Positions 48,501 through 59,954 of a DNA stretch of 64,000 nucleotides are shown here, one piece after another. The notes beneath the pieces were generated by a model that did not search any database, had not been told where the DNA came from, and was given only the letters and a program-made list of their open reading frames with translations. The position numbers were made by a program, and so were the translations under genes. How positions within the stretch are numbered: position 1 is the first letter of the stretch; each line of letters starts with the position of its first letter. The DNA comes from Lagopus muta (lineage: Eukaryota; Chordata; Aves; Galliformes; Phasianidae), in the NCBI RefSeq assembly GCF_023343835.1, contig NC_064433.1, forward strand, positions 178,639,777 to 178,703,776, given 5' to 3'.

Positions 48501-51500
48501 GGTACACACACATCACAGCATGACACGTGTGCCACCCATCTACAGTACCTACTTTAGATCTGCCATAAACCTGAAACTCAGTCCAGGTGCCACTCAAATG
48601 AACAGATGCATTTTTGCCTTACAGCAAAATCAGGGGTGATACTCAGAAAAGTGTAGAGCATCTCTAATCTGTACTTTTCTCCAGTTTTTCTGCCTAATGT
48701 TGGCAGAAGCAGGACTGGACCACACTGTACAGCAGTGGCTTGGTAAGTGTCGTGCTCAGCTCCTTCCAGATTATGCCAGAGGTATGAGCAGTTAGCAGGG
48801 TCAGCCAGCAACCTGCTTGCACACAGACATTTCCTTACCCCCTGCTTGCTAAGAAAACAGATACTAGAGATACATTTGCTTGTCTATTTAAGGAAAGTTG
48901 TTTTTAAAAAAGTGTTTGCAGCATTGCCCTTATTGTGGATTAATATTTCTGTACAGGAAGTGACGTGGTGATTGGAGATGTCTTAGTTCTTCTGGGTGCT
49001 TCTTTGTATGCCATATCTAATGTGAGTGAGGAATACATTGTGAAAAATCTGAGCAGAGTCGAGTTTCTAGGAATGGTGGGCTTGTTTGGGACTATTATCA
49101 GCGGTCTGCAGCTGTAAGGATCTAATATTTATTTTAAAACTAATTAAGACTATTCTACAGATGATTGCTTGTCTTCAATGAAATTACGTTGTTAAATTAA
49201 TTCTTTGTTGCCTGTCCATTTGGCCTACATGGGACTCCTATTTGAATTTTATTTTTGTGGCTGGTCAGCATTCACTTTACATCCTTTTTGTTTGTTCTGC
49301 TGTTACTACAGCAATTCTAAAGCTCAACTCCTGCAACTGAATAGGTATGATACTTGGCTTTATTTTGAATTTGGTTGACCTTCATGAGGACATGCAGTAC
49401 ACTGAGGACTGCTTGCAGGAACGTATTTCTTAATGGCTTTTCCCTGTGGAAAGGTTTAGGAGGTAATCGTTAGAGGTCTTCTGTATTAAACTTTGGTTTA
49501 AAATAAAGCCATGGATACTCTTACAAATAACCCTAACAGACCACATGCACTTAAGTCTAACTAATTAATTTTATGTTCTTAATTTCTCATCATTATAGTT
49601 AATGATTTCCTCAAGTGGTGTATGAAATAAAAGTAAATCTCTGAAGGATGAAAAAGTCTGAGAAGAAGGCATAAGAATTAAATAAAAGTGCTCTTCACTT
49701 TCAGGCACTTTAGTTTTCAAGTCTTTTTTCAGGCTTTTTAGATGTTGGAGTTAGTGCCATTCAAAAACATTTTAAACATAAATTAAAGGATTGCAAATCA
49801 AAATGTTTCTTATATATTCTGCTCATTAACTTCTCTACTTGAACACAAGTAGGTGTGTTTGTTTATTTCTTTTTTACTTGTTATATCTTTTCTCTAATTT
49901 TAGAGCCATTCTGGAGCAAAAGGATATAATGAAAATTCAGTGGAACTGGAAAATAGGTATGTGTGTAGCAAAAGGATGTTTCAGAACACTGAAAAAATGA
50001 TAATCATTTAGATTTGACACGCTGATGTTTTCATTTGCTTTCTCTGAATTTTAAGCAACATTCTTATTATATTGTCACAAATTTATTGTCTGTAAACTTT
50101 GAAGCACTCAGCAAAGACACAAGGTGTGCAGCGTTGAACGTGGAAATTTGAGTTCAGAATTTGCGTTTTCCTTATAAAAGTCCAACTCACTTAATTACAA
50201 ACATGTTTGGCCTTGGAAATTTGCAAGAACATTTTTCTGTTGTCCTTCCTACGTGAAATACTGGGAGAACTGGTTTTGTGACTCATTTCGATCTCAACAG
50301 AACTGCACGTTATTAGGAAATGTGATTCTAAATGTCTTCAGACAGCTGCTGTGTTAAGTAGGGAAGAACAAGCACAATCTTGTATAGATACAATCATCTT
50401 TGCAATAGTGGGTGGTCTTGGAAAATAAGTATTTTGTTGCTTTTTTCTTAAATTTGCATTTCCTTATATTTTAGCAGTCCTTATTCTGAAAGATAAACGT
50501 GTAGAGTTTTGAAACATCTGAAGAATGTCAGTGATCTGTAAGATTATTATTCTCTGCCTTAGAAGTAAATTGCCATTTTGTTTTTCAGCATTACTGTTCA
50601 TAGTATTTGCCCTGTGTATGTTTGGGCTGTACAGCTTCATGCCAGTGGTGATTAAAGTTACGAGTGCAACCTCGGTCAACTTGGGCATTCTTACTGCAGA
50701 CCTCTACAGTCTTTTCTTTGGACTCTTCTTGTTTTACTATAAAGTAAGTAATTTCTCTCACTATAGTTAATGTTTTTATTCCAAAAATATAGATAAAACA
50801 TTTTATGAGCCCTTGAACGATTGTTTGCAGTTGTAAATTTCTGTATCAGTCATCACTGACAGATGTCAGTTAGGACTCACAGTTAATTACCTAGCATTGC
50901 ACCATTAGGCAGTTAAGTGATTTTTTAGAAACAATTTCATGCTTCATGGGCTGTGTATTCATTGAGAGATAATAATAATTTCCCAAGGTAAATGGTAGAG
51001 TTTTTGCCGTACTCCCTGTGCGAAGCTCTGTGGTTGATTTGGTTCATCTCTGCAAGCATCCAAAGAAAGGGTTTGCATCTGACTGTTCTGAAAGAGTAGC
51101 AGTTTGGCTTGATCTCCATAAATCAACATTTTCTTTTAAAAATGTAATGTGTTCATTACAAACATAACAAAGAGAGGACTTGAATTCTTAGTACTGCTGA
51201 GGAGTAACTAAAGGAATTGAAAAAAAGCAAAAAAAGCAGATAAATGTATTATTCTGATTGCTGTCCAAAAGGCAATTACATTTTCTGCTCTCTGAAATAC
51301 TTTTTGTAGTGCTTGTCCAAGCTTAATGACAGTGCTGAAAACGTTTCATCCCACCCAACACTTTCCATCCAGAGTCATTCTGGGAACATAGCAAATTACA
51401 GCAACTGGAGTAATTAAATCAGTTGCTCAGTGACTAGAGGGGCTCAATGAGAAACTTGTGAACTTTGCTTAAATTACTTAATTTGTATGTGGTTACTTTC

Positions 51501-54185
51501 TCTTCAGCATTATGGAGAACCAGTTTTGGAATGGTAGGACTCAGTGACAGCTAGATGTTAATTTTCAGGAGACTCTTACCTCAGTTTTCCTCTATGTTTT
51601 GAGTTCCAAAATTTGCTCCAAACTGCTCAAAACTACAGAGCATCCATCGTAAATGAGTATAGAAAATGAACTGTACTTACATTTTAAGATTTAAAAATAT
51701 CCTTTCAAAGTCACTTCCAAAAATATATTTTGCAAAGTACAAATTTGTACCTGTGTTTAGAAGCAATGAAGCAGCCAAAAAAGGGAGCGATAATAATGCC
51801 ACAGCCCTCAAGATATGTTACCTGTGGTCTTCAAACATTTATGTTGAATAAACTCCTTTACAAAGAGTATACTGAAAATGCAGACGCTAGATGGAGTTAC
51901 AGTCCTCCGGTAATACCTCAAGTATTCTTTCAGCTTGGTATTGAATAAGGAGATATGACCTGTATGGACTAAAATCAGAATCTGCTCAAGGATGGGTTAA
52001 TTCTCAACAGTCTCTGGAATCATCAGCATCAAGTGCAGCCACTTCTTTGTGCACACTGTGAGAGGGGTCTGGCAGTGACGGTGAATTTCCCAGCACAAGC
52101 GTATGGTGACATTCAGTCACATCCTTAGATTCTACCCTGGAAAAGCTCTGCAGGTGCTGTGACACAGACTGAAGGAGAAGAGCAGATATCACAAGGTTGG
52201 GGTGCTTTAGCTTGCTTTTCCGTTTGTGTGGTGATTTCCAGGGTCTCTAGCCAAGTGATTACCAGCTAGGATTTGGAGTGACTTAATTTTGGTTCCCTCT
52301 GTCTCTTTTGGATCAATCTTCTGCTATTTCAGCTCCATTCACTTCATCCAGCTTTGCTGCTTGACTAATATAACATATTTTTCAAGGAAATCTTAGGAAG
52401 CTGGTGAGATTCCTGGCCTGCATTAGAAATAGTGTGGCCAGCAGGAGCAGTAAGGTAATCATCGCCCTTTATTCAGCACTGGTGAGGCCGCACCTCCAGT
52501 ATATGTGTTCAGTCTTGGGTTCCTCACTACAGGAAAGACATTGAGGCTCTGGAATGTGTCCAGAGAAGGGCAACAAAACTGGTGAGGGGTCTGGAGCACA
52601 AGTCTTATGAGGAGCAGCTGAGGGAACTGGGATTGTTCCGTGTGGAGAAGAGGAGGCTCAGGGGAGACCTCATTGCACTTCACAACTTCCTGAAGGGAGG
52701 TTGTGGTGAAGAGGGATTTGGCCTCTTCTCCCAGGCAACGAGCAGGACATGGGGAAGTGGCCACAAGTTGTACCAGAGGAGGTTTAGGTTGGACATAAGG
52801 AAGGATCTTTTCTCTCAGAGAGTGGTCAGGCACTGGAATGGCTGCCCAGAGAGGTGGTAGAGTCACCATCCCTGGCAGTGTTCAAGAGGCATCTGGATGA
52901 CATGCTGTGTGATGTGGTTTAGTGCTTGTGGTGGCAATGGTGATGAGGAGATGGTTGGACTAGATGATCTTGTAGGTTGTTTCCAACCTTGTGATTCTAT
53001 GATTCTATGATTTGGGTACGTTTTGGAGTTTGGCAGGCTGTGTTGAAAGTAGAAAGTATTGCAACCTACCGTAGGGAACCTGCTTTAGCAGGGAGTTGGA
53101 CTAGATGATCTCCAGAGGTCCCTTCCAACTGCTACAATTCTGTAGTTCTCTGAAGATGCGCTATGTCCATCGTCCCACTTCTTAATCTGTGGTTTGGCAA
53201 TGGCAATGCAGAAGATCTTAACAAACTTGATGAAAAAGTATTCTTGGCTGCGTATAACTTCAGCACTTTGTATTATTGAATCTGATATATGAAGAAAGCA
53301 TTTATTTTTCTTTCAAGATAGATGAATCTTGGCAGTTGTTAGACTTTGAACAGGCAAGTGAGTGATAGTGAATCAAATGTGTGACGTCCCTCAGCAGTTT
53401 GTGACCTTACCTCACACACTAACTCCTCACTTGCAGTAAGGCACCCAGACACCCACCTTGTAGAAGGTGCCATGGTCATCCTCTCTTCAAGGACTTGCTG
53501 AATGTAGGGAGGAAACCAGTTTTGGTTCCACTTACTTGGCTCTGCAGATGGTTGAGCTGTGCAGAGAGCCAGATGCTTTGGTGAATTGCAGGAGGGAGAG
53601 GTTCATTTCTTGCCAGGAGGTAAAATACTTGTGATAACTGAAATTCTCTGGAGAGCAGTGTTCTAGCCTTCACATGTATAAAAGCTTCCCTTAGGTATCA
53701 CCACAGTTAGGGCCATTTGTTCTTTCTGTTGAAAATCATAGATATTCCCTGCCCAACAGTAATGAGGAGGAGGTGCAGAGGAAAACAGCAGCTTATTGGT
53801 AAATAGAGTTGGTGAATTTTGATTTCCAGACTTGAGTATAGAGCGTGATGATCAAGTTTATTAATATATGTCTAAGAGAAAGGGTGGCTTTTGCCTTCTT
53901 AAAAGAAGGTAGTGTTTGCATCTTTTTGCATGACAAAAGACTTAACACATCTTTTTCCTCTGCCAGTTTTCAGGTCTTTATATCCTGTCCTTTGTCATCA
54001 TCATGGTGGGCTTCATCCTGTATTGCTCAACTCCAACTCAGACTGCAGAGCCCACCACCGTGCCACAGCCGCGCAGCGCTGGCTTGGACAATGCTGCTCT
54101 GAAGCTTGATGAAAATGACAGCGAAACGCCAACTCTAACTGTACAGTTTACAAGAGGAGAATCCGTGGTGGTCAGCACTGATTGA
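36412..54185 (+). CDS. SLC35F2: SLC35F2, solute carrier family 35 member F2 (eight coding exons)
   Basis: join(36412-36554, 41609-41784, 42322-42449, 47581-47740, 48957-49113, 49904-49956, 50589-50743, 53967-54185): 1191 bp, 396 residues (human 374). Every intron is GT-AG and phases fit without a frameshift. The core aligns along its whole length with human SLC35F2 as I know it, including [84 protein letters not shown], and [12 protein letters not shown]. It belongs to the EamA/DMT-type SLC35F group with about ten membrane helices and cytosolic ends. The N-terminus (1-38) is Ala/Pro/Glu-rich and the C-terminal tail (about 350-396) is polar; both are poorly conserved, and the tail is longer than human. 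Known role: uptake of YM155 and, as reported recently, of queuine/queuosine. Confidence 0.97.
36468..36497 (+). repeat. 15-bp tandem duplication in exon 1
   Basis: ggcgccgcccgagac occurs twice head to tail, encoding the doubled PPETA in the N-terminus. A separate 12-bp pair (ggccgccgctgg) lies at 36435-36458. Confidence 0.9.
38468..38560. repeat. A/C-rich low-complexity tract
   Basis: Repeated caaaaaaaa and caacaacaaa-like words. Confidence 0.8.
40497..40563. repeat. Short tandem repeat, 16-18 bp unit
   Basis: Four imperfect units starting with agctgga or agctggg: agctggattgcacgttgt, agctggatcacactgt, agctggattgcacatcat, then agctgggtt. Confidence 0.85.
41609..41784 (+). CDS. SLC35F2: SLC35F2 coding exon 2
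   Basis: Acceptor tttacag|gcatat, donor aggactg|gtatgt. Residues 48-106: the first two membrane segments ([20 protein letters not shown] and [18 protein letters not shown]). Confidence 0.96.
41785..42321 (+). other. SLC35F2: SLC35F2 intron 2
   Basis: 0.54 kb, AT-rich, with a T-run near 41820 and a short (AT)n patch near 42115. Nothing else seen. Confidence 0.85.
42322..42449 (+). CDS. SLC35F2: SLC35F2 coding exon 3
   Basis: Acceptor tctaaacag|gcggtg, donor gttcag|gtaagg. Residues 107-149 including [19 protein letters not shown] and [11 protein letters not shown], the EamA signature region. Confidence 0.96.
42450..47580 (+). other. SLC35F2: SLC35F2 intron 3 (5.1 kb)
   Basis: Contains a T17 run (45300-45316) and a pure purine tract (46982-47046). 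The stretch about 45905-45980 weakly resembles an ancient CR1 remnant, too decayed to call. No exon recognised. Confidence 0.8.
46982..47046. repeat. Uninterrupted 65-base polypurine tract
   Basis: Only A and G on the plus strand, based on ggaaa and gaaa units. Confidence 0.95.
47581..47740 (+). CDS. SLC35F2: SLC35F2 coding exon 4
   Basis: Acceptor gcacacag|ctactg, donor gtgaag|gtaagg. Residues 150-202: [18 protein letters not shown] and [20 protein letters not shown] helices. Confidence 0.97.
47741..48956 (+). other. SLC35F2: SLC35F2 intron 4
   Basis: 1.2 kb, no repeat or extra exon recognised. Confidence 0.8.
48957..49113 (+). CDS. SLC35F2: SLC35F2 coding exon 5
   Basis: Acceptor tctgtacag|gaagtg, donor ctgcagct|gtaagg. 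Residues 203-254: [14 protein letters not shown]-type helix, [10 protein letters not shown] loop and [16 protein letters not shown]. At about 49002-49022 it reads the family's YAISN motif. Confidence 0.96.
49114..49903 (+). other. SLC35F2: SLC35F2 intron 5
   Basis: 0.8 kb, AT-rich, pyrimidine-rich before the acceptor. No repeat or extra exon recognised. Confidence 0.8.
49904..49956 (+). CDS. SLC35F2: SLC35F2 coding exon 6 (53 bp)
   Basis: Very short exon, acceptor aattttag|agccat, donor aaaatag|gtatgt. Encodes [17 protein letters not shown], the loop before the next helix, with the same length as human. Phase fits both neighbours, which supports the placement. Confidence 0.94.
49957..50588 (+). 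other. SLC35F2: SLC35F2 intron 6
   Basis: 0.6 kb, AT-rich, nothing else seen. Confidence 0.8.
50589..50743 (+). CDS. SLC35F2: SLC35F2 coding exon 7
   Basis: Acceptor gtttttcag|cattac, donor tataaa|gtaagt. Residues 273-324: [19 protein letters not shown] and [20 protein letters not shown], the most conserved part of the carrier. Confidence 0.97.
52382..53012 (+). mobile_element. CR1 LINE fragment in SLC35F2 intron 7
   Basis: A 630 bp 5'-truncated copy: 'ctggcctgcattagaaatag', 'ctggtgaggccgcacctcca', 'ggtgaggggtctggagcac', a still-open RT C-terminal piece (52582-52860), and the tail 'gattctatgattctatga'. It is in the sense orientation of the host gene. Confidence 0.95.
53080..53152 (+). mobile_element. 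CR1 3'-tail fragment of another subfamily
   Basis: 'tgctttagcagggagttgga', 'ctagatgatctccagaggtc', 'ccttccaactgctac', 'aattctgtagttct'. Separate insertion just after the longer copy. Confidence 0.88.
53967..54185 (+). CDS. SLC35F2: SLC35F2 coding exon 8 (last)
   Basis: Acceptor ctctgccag|ttttca, stop TGA at 54183-54185. Encodes the final helix ([20 protein letters not shown]) and a polar, acidic and Ser/Thr-containing tail ending VVVSTD, which differs from the human tail. Confidence 0.96.
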   Translation, partial: FSGLYILSFVIIMVGFILYCSTPTQTAEPTTVPQPRSAGLDNAALKLDENDSETPTLTVQFTRGESVVVSTD

Positions 54186-54306
54186 AAAATGGCAGCATTT
54201 CAAAACAGAGCTTTTATTTGATTGCCAAAATTTCCTTCAAATATTAATCTGGAGAACTGTTCTACTGCCAGAGCGTATGTTGTACTGGGCTGTTTTTAAT
54301 GCACTG

Positions 54307-54312
54307 AATAAA
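54307..54312 (+). terminator. SLC35F2: Proximal poly(A) signal of SLC35F2
   Basis: AATAAA 122 bases after the stop codon. Confidence 0.55.
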
Positions 54313-54320
54313 CTTTTTAA

Positions 54321-54376
54321 GGCCAGATCCTCAGTCAGTGAAACTATATCGATTTTCTCCTGCAGAGAATCTGGCC
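54321..54376. repeat. Inverted repeat (hairpin) in SLC35F2 3' UTR
   Basis: Arms ggccagatcctc (54321-54332) and gagaatctggcc (54365-54376) pair at 11 of 12 positions around a 32-base loop. The arm wording recalls palindromic elements common in sauropsid genomes that begin and end with ggccagatcctcag-like sequence. Family assignment is from memory and uncertain. Confidence 0.7.
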
Positions 54377-55270
54377 CTTGAAGAAGACAGAGTAATATTT
54401 ATGTGGAGTCTCTACAAGGTGAGAGACTGTTATTTTTAAATGCTTAATTAGCTTAGCAGCAAATGCTTGGGGGAGAAAAACTAAGCCAAAGAAAGTACTC
54501 AGGTCACTAAATGGAGTAGATGTGCTTTATATTTCATTAGGGACCTAAATCTGCAAGGTGCCGTCTGAGGGCTGCTGGTTCCCACATCTCAGTGCCAGGA
54601 ACCCTCAGTGTCTTGCAGGAGCATGGGATCTCATGGGATCTGGTGCTGTAAGACGTGTTATGTGCACACACCTTCCACGTGCTGATGGACCTTATTTGTT
54701 CACTGGAGGCATTTGCGTCTTACATTCCAGCTAATGTTTGTCTCTTCATATTGCTGCATTCTTTGTTGCAGCTGGGGCTGCAGCAGAGAACAAGTATTTT
54801 ATTTTCTATTTTATTTGTAAGGGCGGCTTGTATATGTGTGTTTCTAATTTTTTCTCTCAGTAGCTTGCTGTTTGGTGCGCTCCTACTAGGTGGAGACCAA
54901 ATCAGTACTCTGTTCCATAAGAACTGATTTTATTTCTTCTGGATGAGACAGCAAAAAGAAGTTTGAATTGAAGTTCACTTCTTGGCGAAGTTCTCTCTGA
55001 GATGGGACACATTTATGCAGAAAGATTTGAATACAAGTGGCATTTCATAAAACAGTTTAAGGCTTTAGCCAATCCTCATTGCAACAGTAATGATATAGTC
55101 TTCATAAGGTTAGATGCTTTCAGGAGATTCATTGGTAATTTTCTTCCCTGTCTTTATATTTTCAGTAAAATGATTAAAATACTTGAAGCTGCAATTTTAA
55201 CATCAGTAAAATAATGTAAGGATCTTTTTTTGTATAAATCTTCACAGTTCAGGTGTGCAAAGTAACAGTG

Positions 55271-55276
55271 AATAAA
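55271..55276 (+). terminator. SLC35F2: Distal poly(A) signal of SLC35F2
   Basis: AATAAA 1.09 kb after the stop codon, the last good signal before the repeat-bearing spacer. Confidence 0.6.
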
Positions 55277-55295
55277 GTTTTCAGCAGCTGAAGAG

Positions 55296-55914
55296 TTGGC
55301 TCTCAATTTATTTATTTTTTAAGCTCAAATTTCTTCTAGTGCTTAAACTTATTTCATTTTCTTTACCCAATGATTTCTTTAATGACAAAATTTTATGATA
55401 ATGAGTAAACATGTCAATTCCTGAAGATACTGATAATCAAATGACACAGACCGTGTGCTTTTGATGTAGTTTATTTGAGTGAAATGTTTAATAAAAAATC
55501 TCACTCCATTTTATTCAGCAACAGCAAAACATTCAGCTCATACTAAAGCAACAGACATCACCTTTTTACTGAGTGTTTGGTGCATGGGAGGGTAAAGAGA
55601 TACTGATGTTTTTGTGAAAAGCATTTAGGCTTAGTTATCTCTTGCTTTACAGTTTGGGTTAGATTCTGGTGATAGATGAAGGCATCTCAGCTGGTGCATC
55701 TGTAGATATCTGTACATCAGAAAGTGGACAGAAAACTAAAGATCAGGTGAGGAAAAGTCTGGTGGCAGTGGATACCTGGGAGAGGCCGTCTGGGTGAAGG
55801 AGTTCTCTGTATCTAACTTTTGATGCCTGCATTCTGGAGCTAAATGCCACCCACTGCTACCTGTGTCATAAGTTAACTATGTGCAGTTATAAAACAAACG
55901 GCAAGTAAAACTTA
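55296..55914. other. Spacer downstream of SLC35F2
   Basis: AT-rich, no gene or repeat recognised. Confidence 0.5.
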
Positions 55915-56170
55915 CAGAATCATTAATGTTGAAAAGACCTCTGAGATCATTTGTCCAACCATCAGCCCATCCCCACCATGCCCCCTAACCACGTCTCTCA
56001 GTGCCACATCTCCGCGTTTCCTGAACACTTCCAGGGTCTGTGACTCCACCACCCCCCTGGGCAGCCTGTGCCACTGCCTCACCACCTCCTGAGAGGAAAT
56101 GGTTCCTTATTTTCAACCAGAACCTCCCCTGCCGCGACTTAAGCCATTGCCTCTTGTCCTATTGAATCTA
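55915..56170 (-). mobile_element. CR1 fragment, reverse orientation
   Basis: Plus strand: 'acagaatcattaatgttgaa', 'aagacctctgagatcat', 'gtccaaccatcagccca', 'tgggcagcctgtgccactgc', 'gccattgcctcttgtcct'. Confidence 0.93.
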
Positions 56171-57461
56171 TAGGTGAATGTTCCAAAACTGCAGAGCTTT
56201 TGGCCTAGGGTGGGATTTAGCTCCTAGATGTAGCTGGCTATATAGTTCGTGTAAAAGATTTCCTGGGGTCCTGTCGAAAGGCACCGTATGCAGTCTGTGG
56301 CACCTGTAGGGCCTAGCAGATAGGAGCCAGTGTTGAGAGGAGGCCTCTGGCCTGGAGAAAAACGTGGAGGCCAGGTGACACATCCCAGGTTCTGCAGGAC
56401 AGCACTGTGGCCTTTCCTCAGGCTGCTGATGCTTTCCTGATGACTGTTCTGTGCCACGTATGGTCTCTAAGTATTTAATGTTGACACAGCTGGAATTGGG
56501 TGCGGTGAATGCCAGGTGAAGCAAGCCTGCGGCCCAACCTGCTGCATTTTCTTTCTGTGGTCGCTGGGTGGCATTTCAGTATCTGGAGTTTGCTGAAGCA
56601 GCTTTATGTCTGGTGGTGAGATGGGCTGTGTACGCAGCGTGTGCCTTCAGCCAGGCTGGCAGCAGTGAGCTGAAAGTGTGCTAACCTTGGAAAAGGAAAA
56701 GTAAGTTAGCTCTTAAGTTGACAGTGTCTAATATATATTCTAATATTTCCCTTTGCAAGAAGACCAGGGGGAAGATTTTGCCTGCGTGTCAAAAGACAGA
56801 CCTCAAAGGGGATGCTGTGCCACCAACTTGTGTCAGCAGCCCCACCAGAGACCCAGCTGGTGTCCCTTAGTGGCCGAGTGGCAGAGCTGAGCCAGAGGGG
56901 GTGTGACAGCTTCCACAGGGGAAAGCTTACCTTACTGATGAAGAAGCTGCTGAGTTCCACTGTCCTGAAAACAGTGTATATCCTTTGCTTCTTAGTGTTC
57001 AGCTGGTGGCTGCCATGCTCCCAACTTGCATTTTGGGCGAATATATGGAAATAATAACACACCTAGAAATGTAACGTACTCCACTCTGACAAGCGTGATC
57101 TTTGCTATGTGGCAGTGATGGTACAGGAGAACCATCTAATTAAAACAGCTTGGTGTGTGCAGTACAAATGGAGCACCATCCAAACTGAAGTAATGAAATG
57201 TGTCAGTTTATGCAGCATTGCTACTCAGTATTCATAGTGGAGCAAGCCCATGGTCTGGGTGCACAGGTGTTTTTGCAGCTGTGATCAGAGAGATCTTACC
57301 TGATCTGAGAATATCTTTTAGAGTGATTTCCACACAAGAGGTGGAAATCACGCTAGGGAGAAAAATGCACAACTTTCTCTTTTCCTCATTGCTCACTCAT
57401 TTTGTGCTGGGGCAGTGTCTGGCCACAAGTGATTGTGGCATCCTACCCTTCTTTACTGCCT
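56171..57461. other. Spacer, no gene seen
   Basis: Open frames of 118 codons on the minus strand at 56168-56524 and 56706-57062 have no domain and are taken as chance. Confidence 0.5.
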
Positions 57462-57582
57462 AGTGTCTGGATGAGGAACTATGAGGTATGCTTTAGTAGT
57501 TTGTGATAGCAATAGTAATGGGAGCACGGTTGGACTAGATGATCTTGCAGGTTGTTTCCAGCCTTGTGATTCTACGATTTTA
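57462..57582 (+). mobile_element. CR1 3'-tail fragment
   Basis: 'gtgtctggatgaggaactat', 'gttggactagatgatcttgc', 'aggttgtttccagccttgtg', 'attctacgatttta'. Same tail type as the copy at 52382-53012. Confidence 0.9.
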
Positions 57583-59666
57583 CAGTCAAGAAAAAGAGTT
57601 TTATCAAGAAAAAAGAAGTGATTGCACTTGCTGCGTTGCCTGTGTGTGTCCATGTGACAGAACATATATTTGAAGCCTAGATTTGCAATGTCCAAAGCAA
57701 AAGGCACTGAACCCTGGAGCCTGCTCTCCATGAGATAGGTGCTAGACTGTCCACTGTCTGTCCTGTGGTTGGGAAGGAAGCAGGTACAGGCTCTTTGAGA
57801 AAGACTTACTGCTTGAGAGTGTAAGTGACAGCTACATTGCTCCTGAGGAAGTAAATATTCAGTTAATGAATCACAGATGACAGATCATCTGGAGCTTCTA
57901 AGAGAAGGTGCATGGAAGTTTCTTTCTTGTGTATCTTGTTAATAGTGGAGTAAGCTGGAGAAATAATCCAGTTGTCACTTGCGTTAAACCGAAATATTTC
58001 AATAAAAATGTGTGACATCCAGCCTTCCTCCACAATTTGGTTACAAGGACATCAAAAATTATTTGGCATCAGAATGTCGTGATGTATTGGAAAAGGAGGA
58101 ATTAGTGCAGCAGTAATTGAATGGTGACATTATCCGCACTAGAATTTGAGGGAGACGATGAGCTTTTGGACATCAGCTATTTTAAGGTTTTTGACCTTTC
58201 ATACATCACACACATTCAGTTCTACATGATGTGATGTCTGGGACAAGCATATCAGTTCTTGTCAGCAGCATTCATTCTCATGTTACGTATTGTGTGCTTT
58301 TTCATTGAGTTATAAATATCTGTCTTGTAAATATCCATTTCAGTCAATTTAAGAAGTTTGACAGAGAGAAGCAGCACAAGTTACGAGATCAGTCATGAGC
58401 AATTTTGGACTAGCAGACAGAAGATTCCTAAATAGCCAAAGCGAAGTCTCCTGGGTCTGTCTTGGTCTTTCACCAAAATATTTAAGTTACTGACAACTTT
58501 AGAGTTAGATCTGATGAGAACCTGATGAGCTGTGATTTTTAACTACACCTAAACAGGCATTTATCGGACAAACAGCGTTGGAGGTGTCAGAGCCTGACCA
58601 TCCTGATTTACAGTCCTTGGAGGGATCGATGCAGCTCTCTTATAGAGATGCAAATATTTCCTTATCAGAAGTTCCTATTTAGGGTGTCTAGTTTTGGGTA
58701 GAACCAACCCATTCTCACAGGTGTTAGCGTCTGTAGTAATGGATTATCCAAGGTAGGGAATTAACCATTTATGGGGAAGTCAAGAGAAAGATGAGCTTAG
58801 CAGCTATGGGAAGCCCATAGCAAGTTCAGCAGGATTTGTGTGCACCCTTCACTCCTCTCTAGATACAATTTAATTTTTCTCTTGTATAAGAGCGTTCAAA
58901 ACTGCAAGTTGTGGATTTTTATAGGAAAGAGCCAAAGGAAAATTCTTTCTTGTACAACAGAGGTCTAAACATTGCAGCTGGTTGTTTCAGAATAAAATTT
59001 ATTTTAGTTAAGCTGTAGCATCTCTTCAAAGTCTTGATATTACATTCCCAAATACTCAATTCTGGAAGTGGCAGAGTTGAATTTTTTGTGAGCTGTGTTT
59101 TGGTCATAAAAAGAATGAAGAGCTCTCTGGGAGTAAGCAGCCTCTGGGAGCAGGTTCCCATGCCCTTCAACACTGATGTATTTTTGTTAAACCACCAGCT
59201 GGGAACAGTTGTGATTTTTTCATCTAAGATGTAGGACCTGGGGTCAGTATTGGCAAACTCAAGCTCATGACATCACTGTATTCAAAATAAACTTCTCTGC
59301 CTCATCTCCAGCTGATCTCTTTGGCTGTTGATACCAGTGGCAGAACTTGCACAACAAGGCTGAGCAATCACTGCAGCTACAGCTGATAACTAAGGGGAAA
59401 CTGAGACGGAAAACCTTTGCACCTGGCTGATTGGTGGGTCAGAGCACAGAACTCAAAGCCGGGAGTAAGGCTGCTTACAGCCTGGCCCACATCCCACCTG
59501 TAGATAGATGTAGATAGGTCTGTAGATCTGTAGGTAGATAGGCCAGGTGAAATGCACTCTTCATATTCCCCCCTGCTGTGCCACCTCATGCCTTACCTTC
59601 TCCACCCATCTGAAATGCAGCTTGTCTTGGATGTGAGAATATCTCTATGCCAGCAGAAAGCAGTGA
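57583..59666. other. Spacer, no gene seen
   Basis: Non-coding. An imperfect tagata microsatellite lies at 59499-59543. No RNA gene or exon recognised. Confidence 0.5.
59499..59543. repeat. Imperfect (TAGA)n-like microsatellite
   Basis: Repeats of gtagata and gtagatag with interruptions. Confidence 0.8.
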
Positions 59667-59948
59667 GATCATAGAATGGCTTGGGTTGGAAAGGGCATTT
59701 AAGATCATCTGGTTCCAAATCCCCTGCTACACCTCCCTCTAAACAGGTTGCTCACAGCCCCATCCAGCCTGACCTTAATTGCTTCCAGGGCAGGGGCATC
59801 CACAGCCTATCTGGGCAACCTGTTCCAGTATCTCACTGCCCTCACAGTAAAGAATTTCTTCCTAATATCTAGTCTAAATCTCCCCTCTACCAGTTTAAAG
59901 CCATTTCCCCTGTCCTGTTGCTAAATGCCTGTATAAAGAGTCCCTCCC
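59667..59948 (-). mobile_element. CR1 fragment, reverse orientation
   Basis: Plus strand: 'gagatcatagaatggcttgg', 'gttggaaagggcatttaaga', 'cccatccagcctgacctt', 'ggcatccacagcctatctg', 'aaagaatttcttcctaatat', 'tttaaagccatttcccctgt'. Confidence 0.95.
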
Positions 59949-59954
59949 CTATAA

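Larger units (their letters stand above)
50744..53966 (+). other. SLC35F2: SLC35F2 intron 7
   Basis: 3.2 kb, the only intron of the gene with clear CR1 copies (52382-53012 and 53080-53152). Otherwise AT-rich with no recognisable exon. Confidence 0.8.
54186..55295 (+). other. SLC35F2: SLC35F2 3' UTR
   Basis: Runs from the stop codon to just past the distal AATAAA. AT-rich and without CR1. A proximal AATAAA would give a 3' UTR of about 140 bases, the distal one about 1.1 kb. A hairpin-forming inverted repeat follows the proximal signal. Confidence 0.7.
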
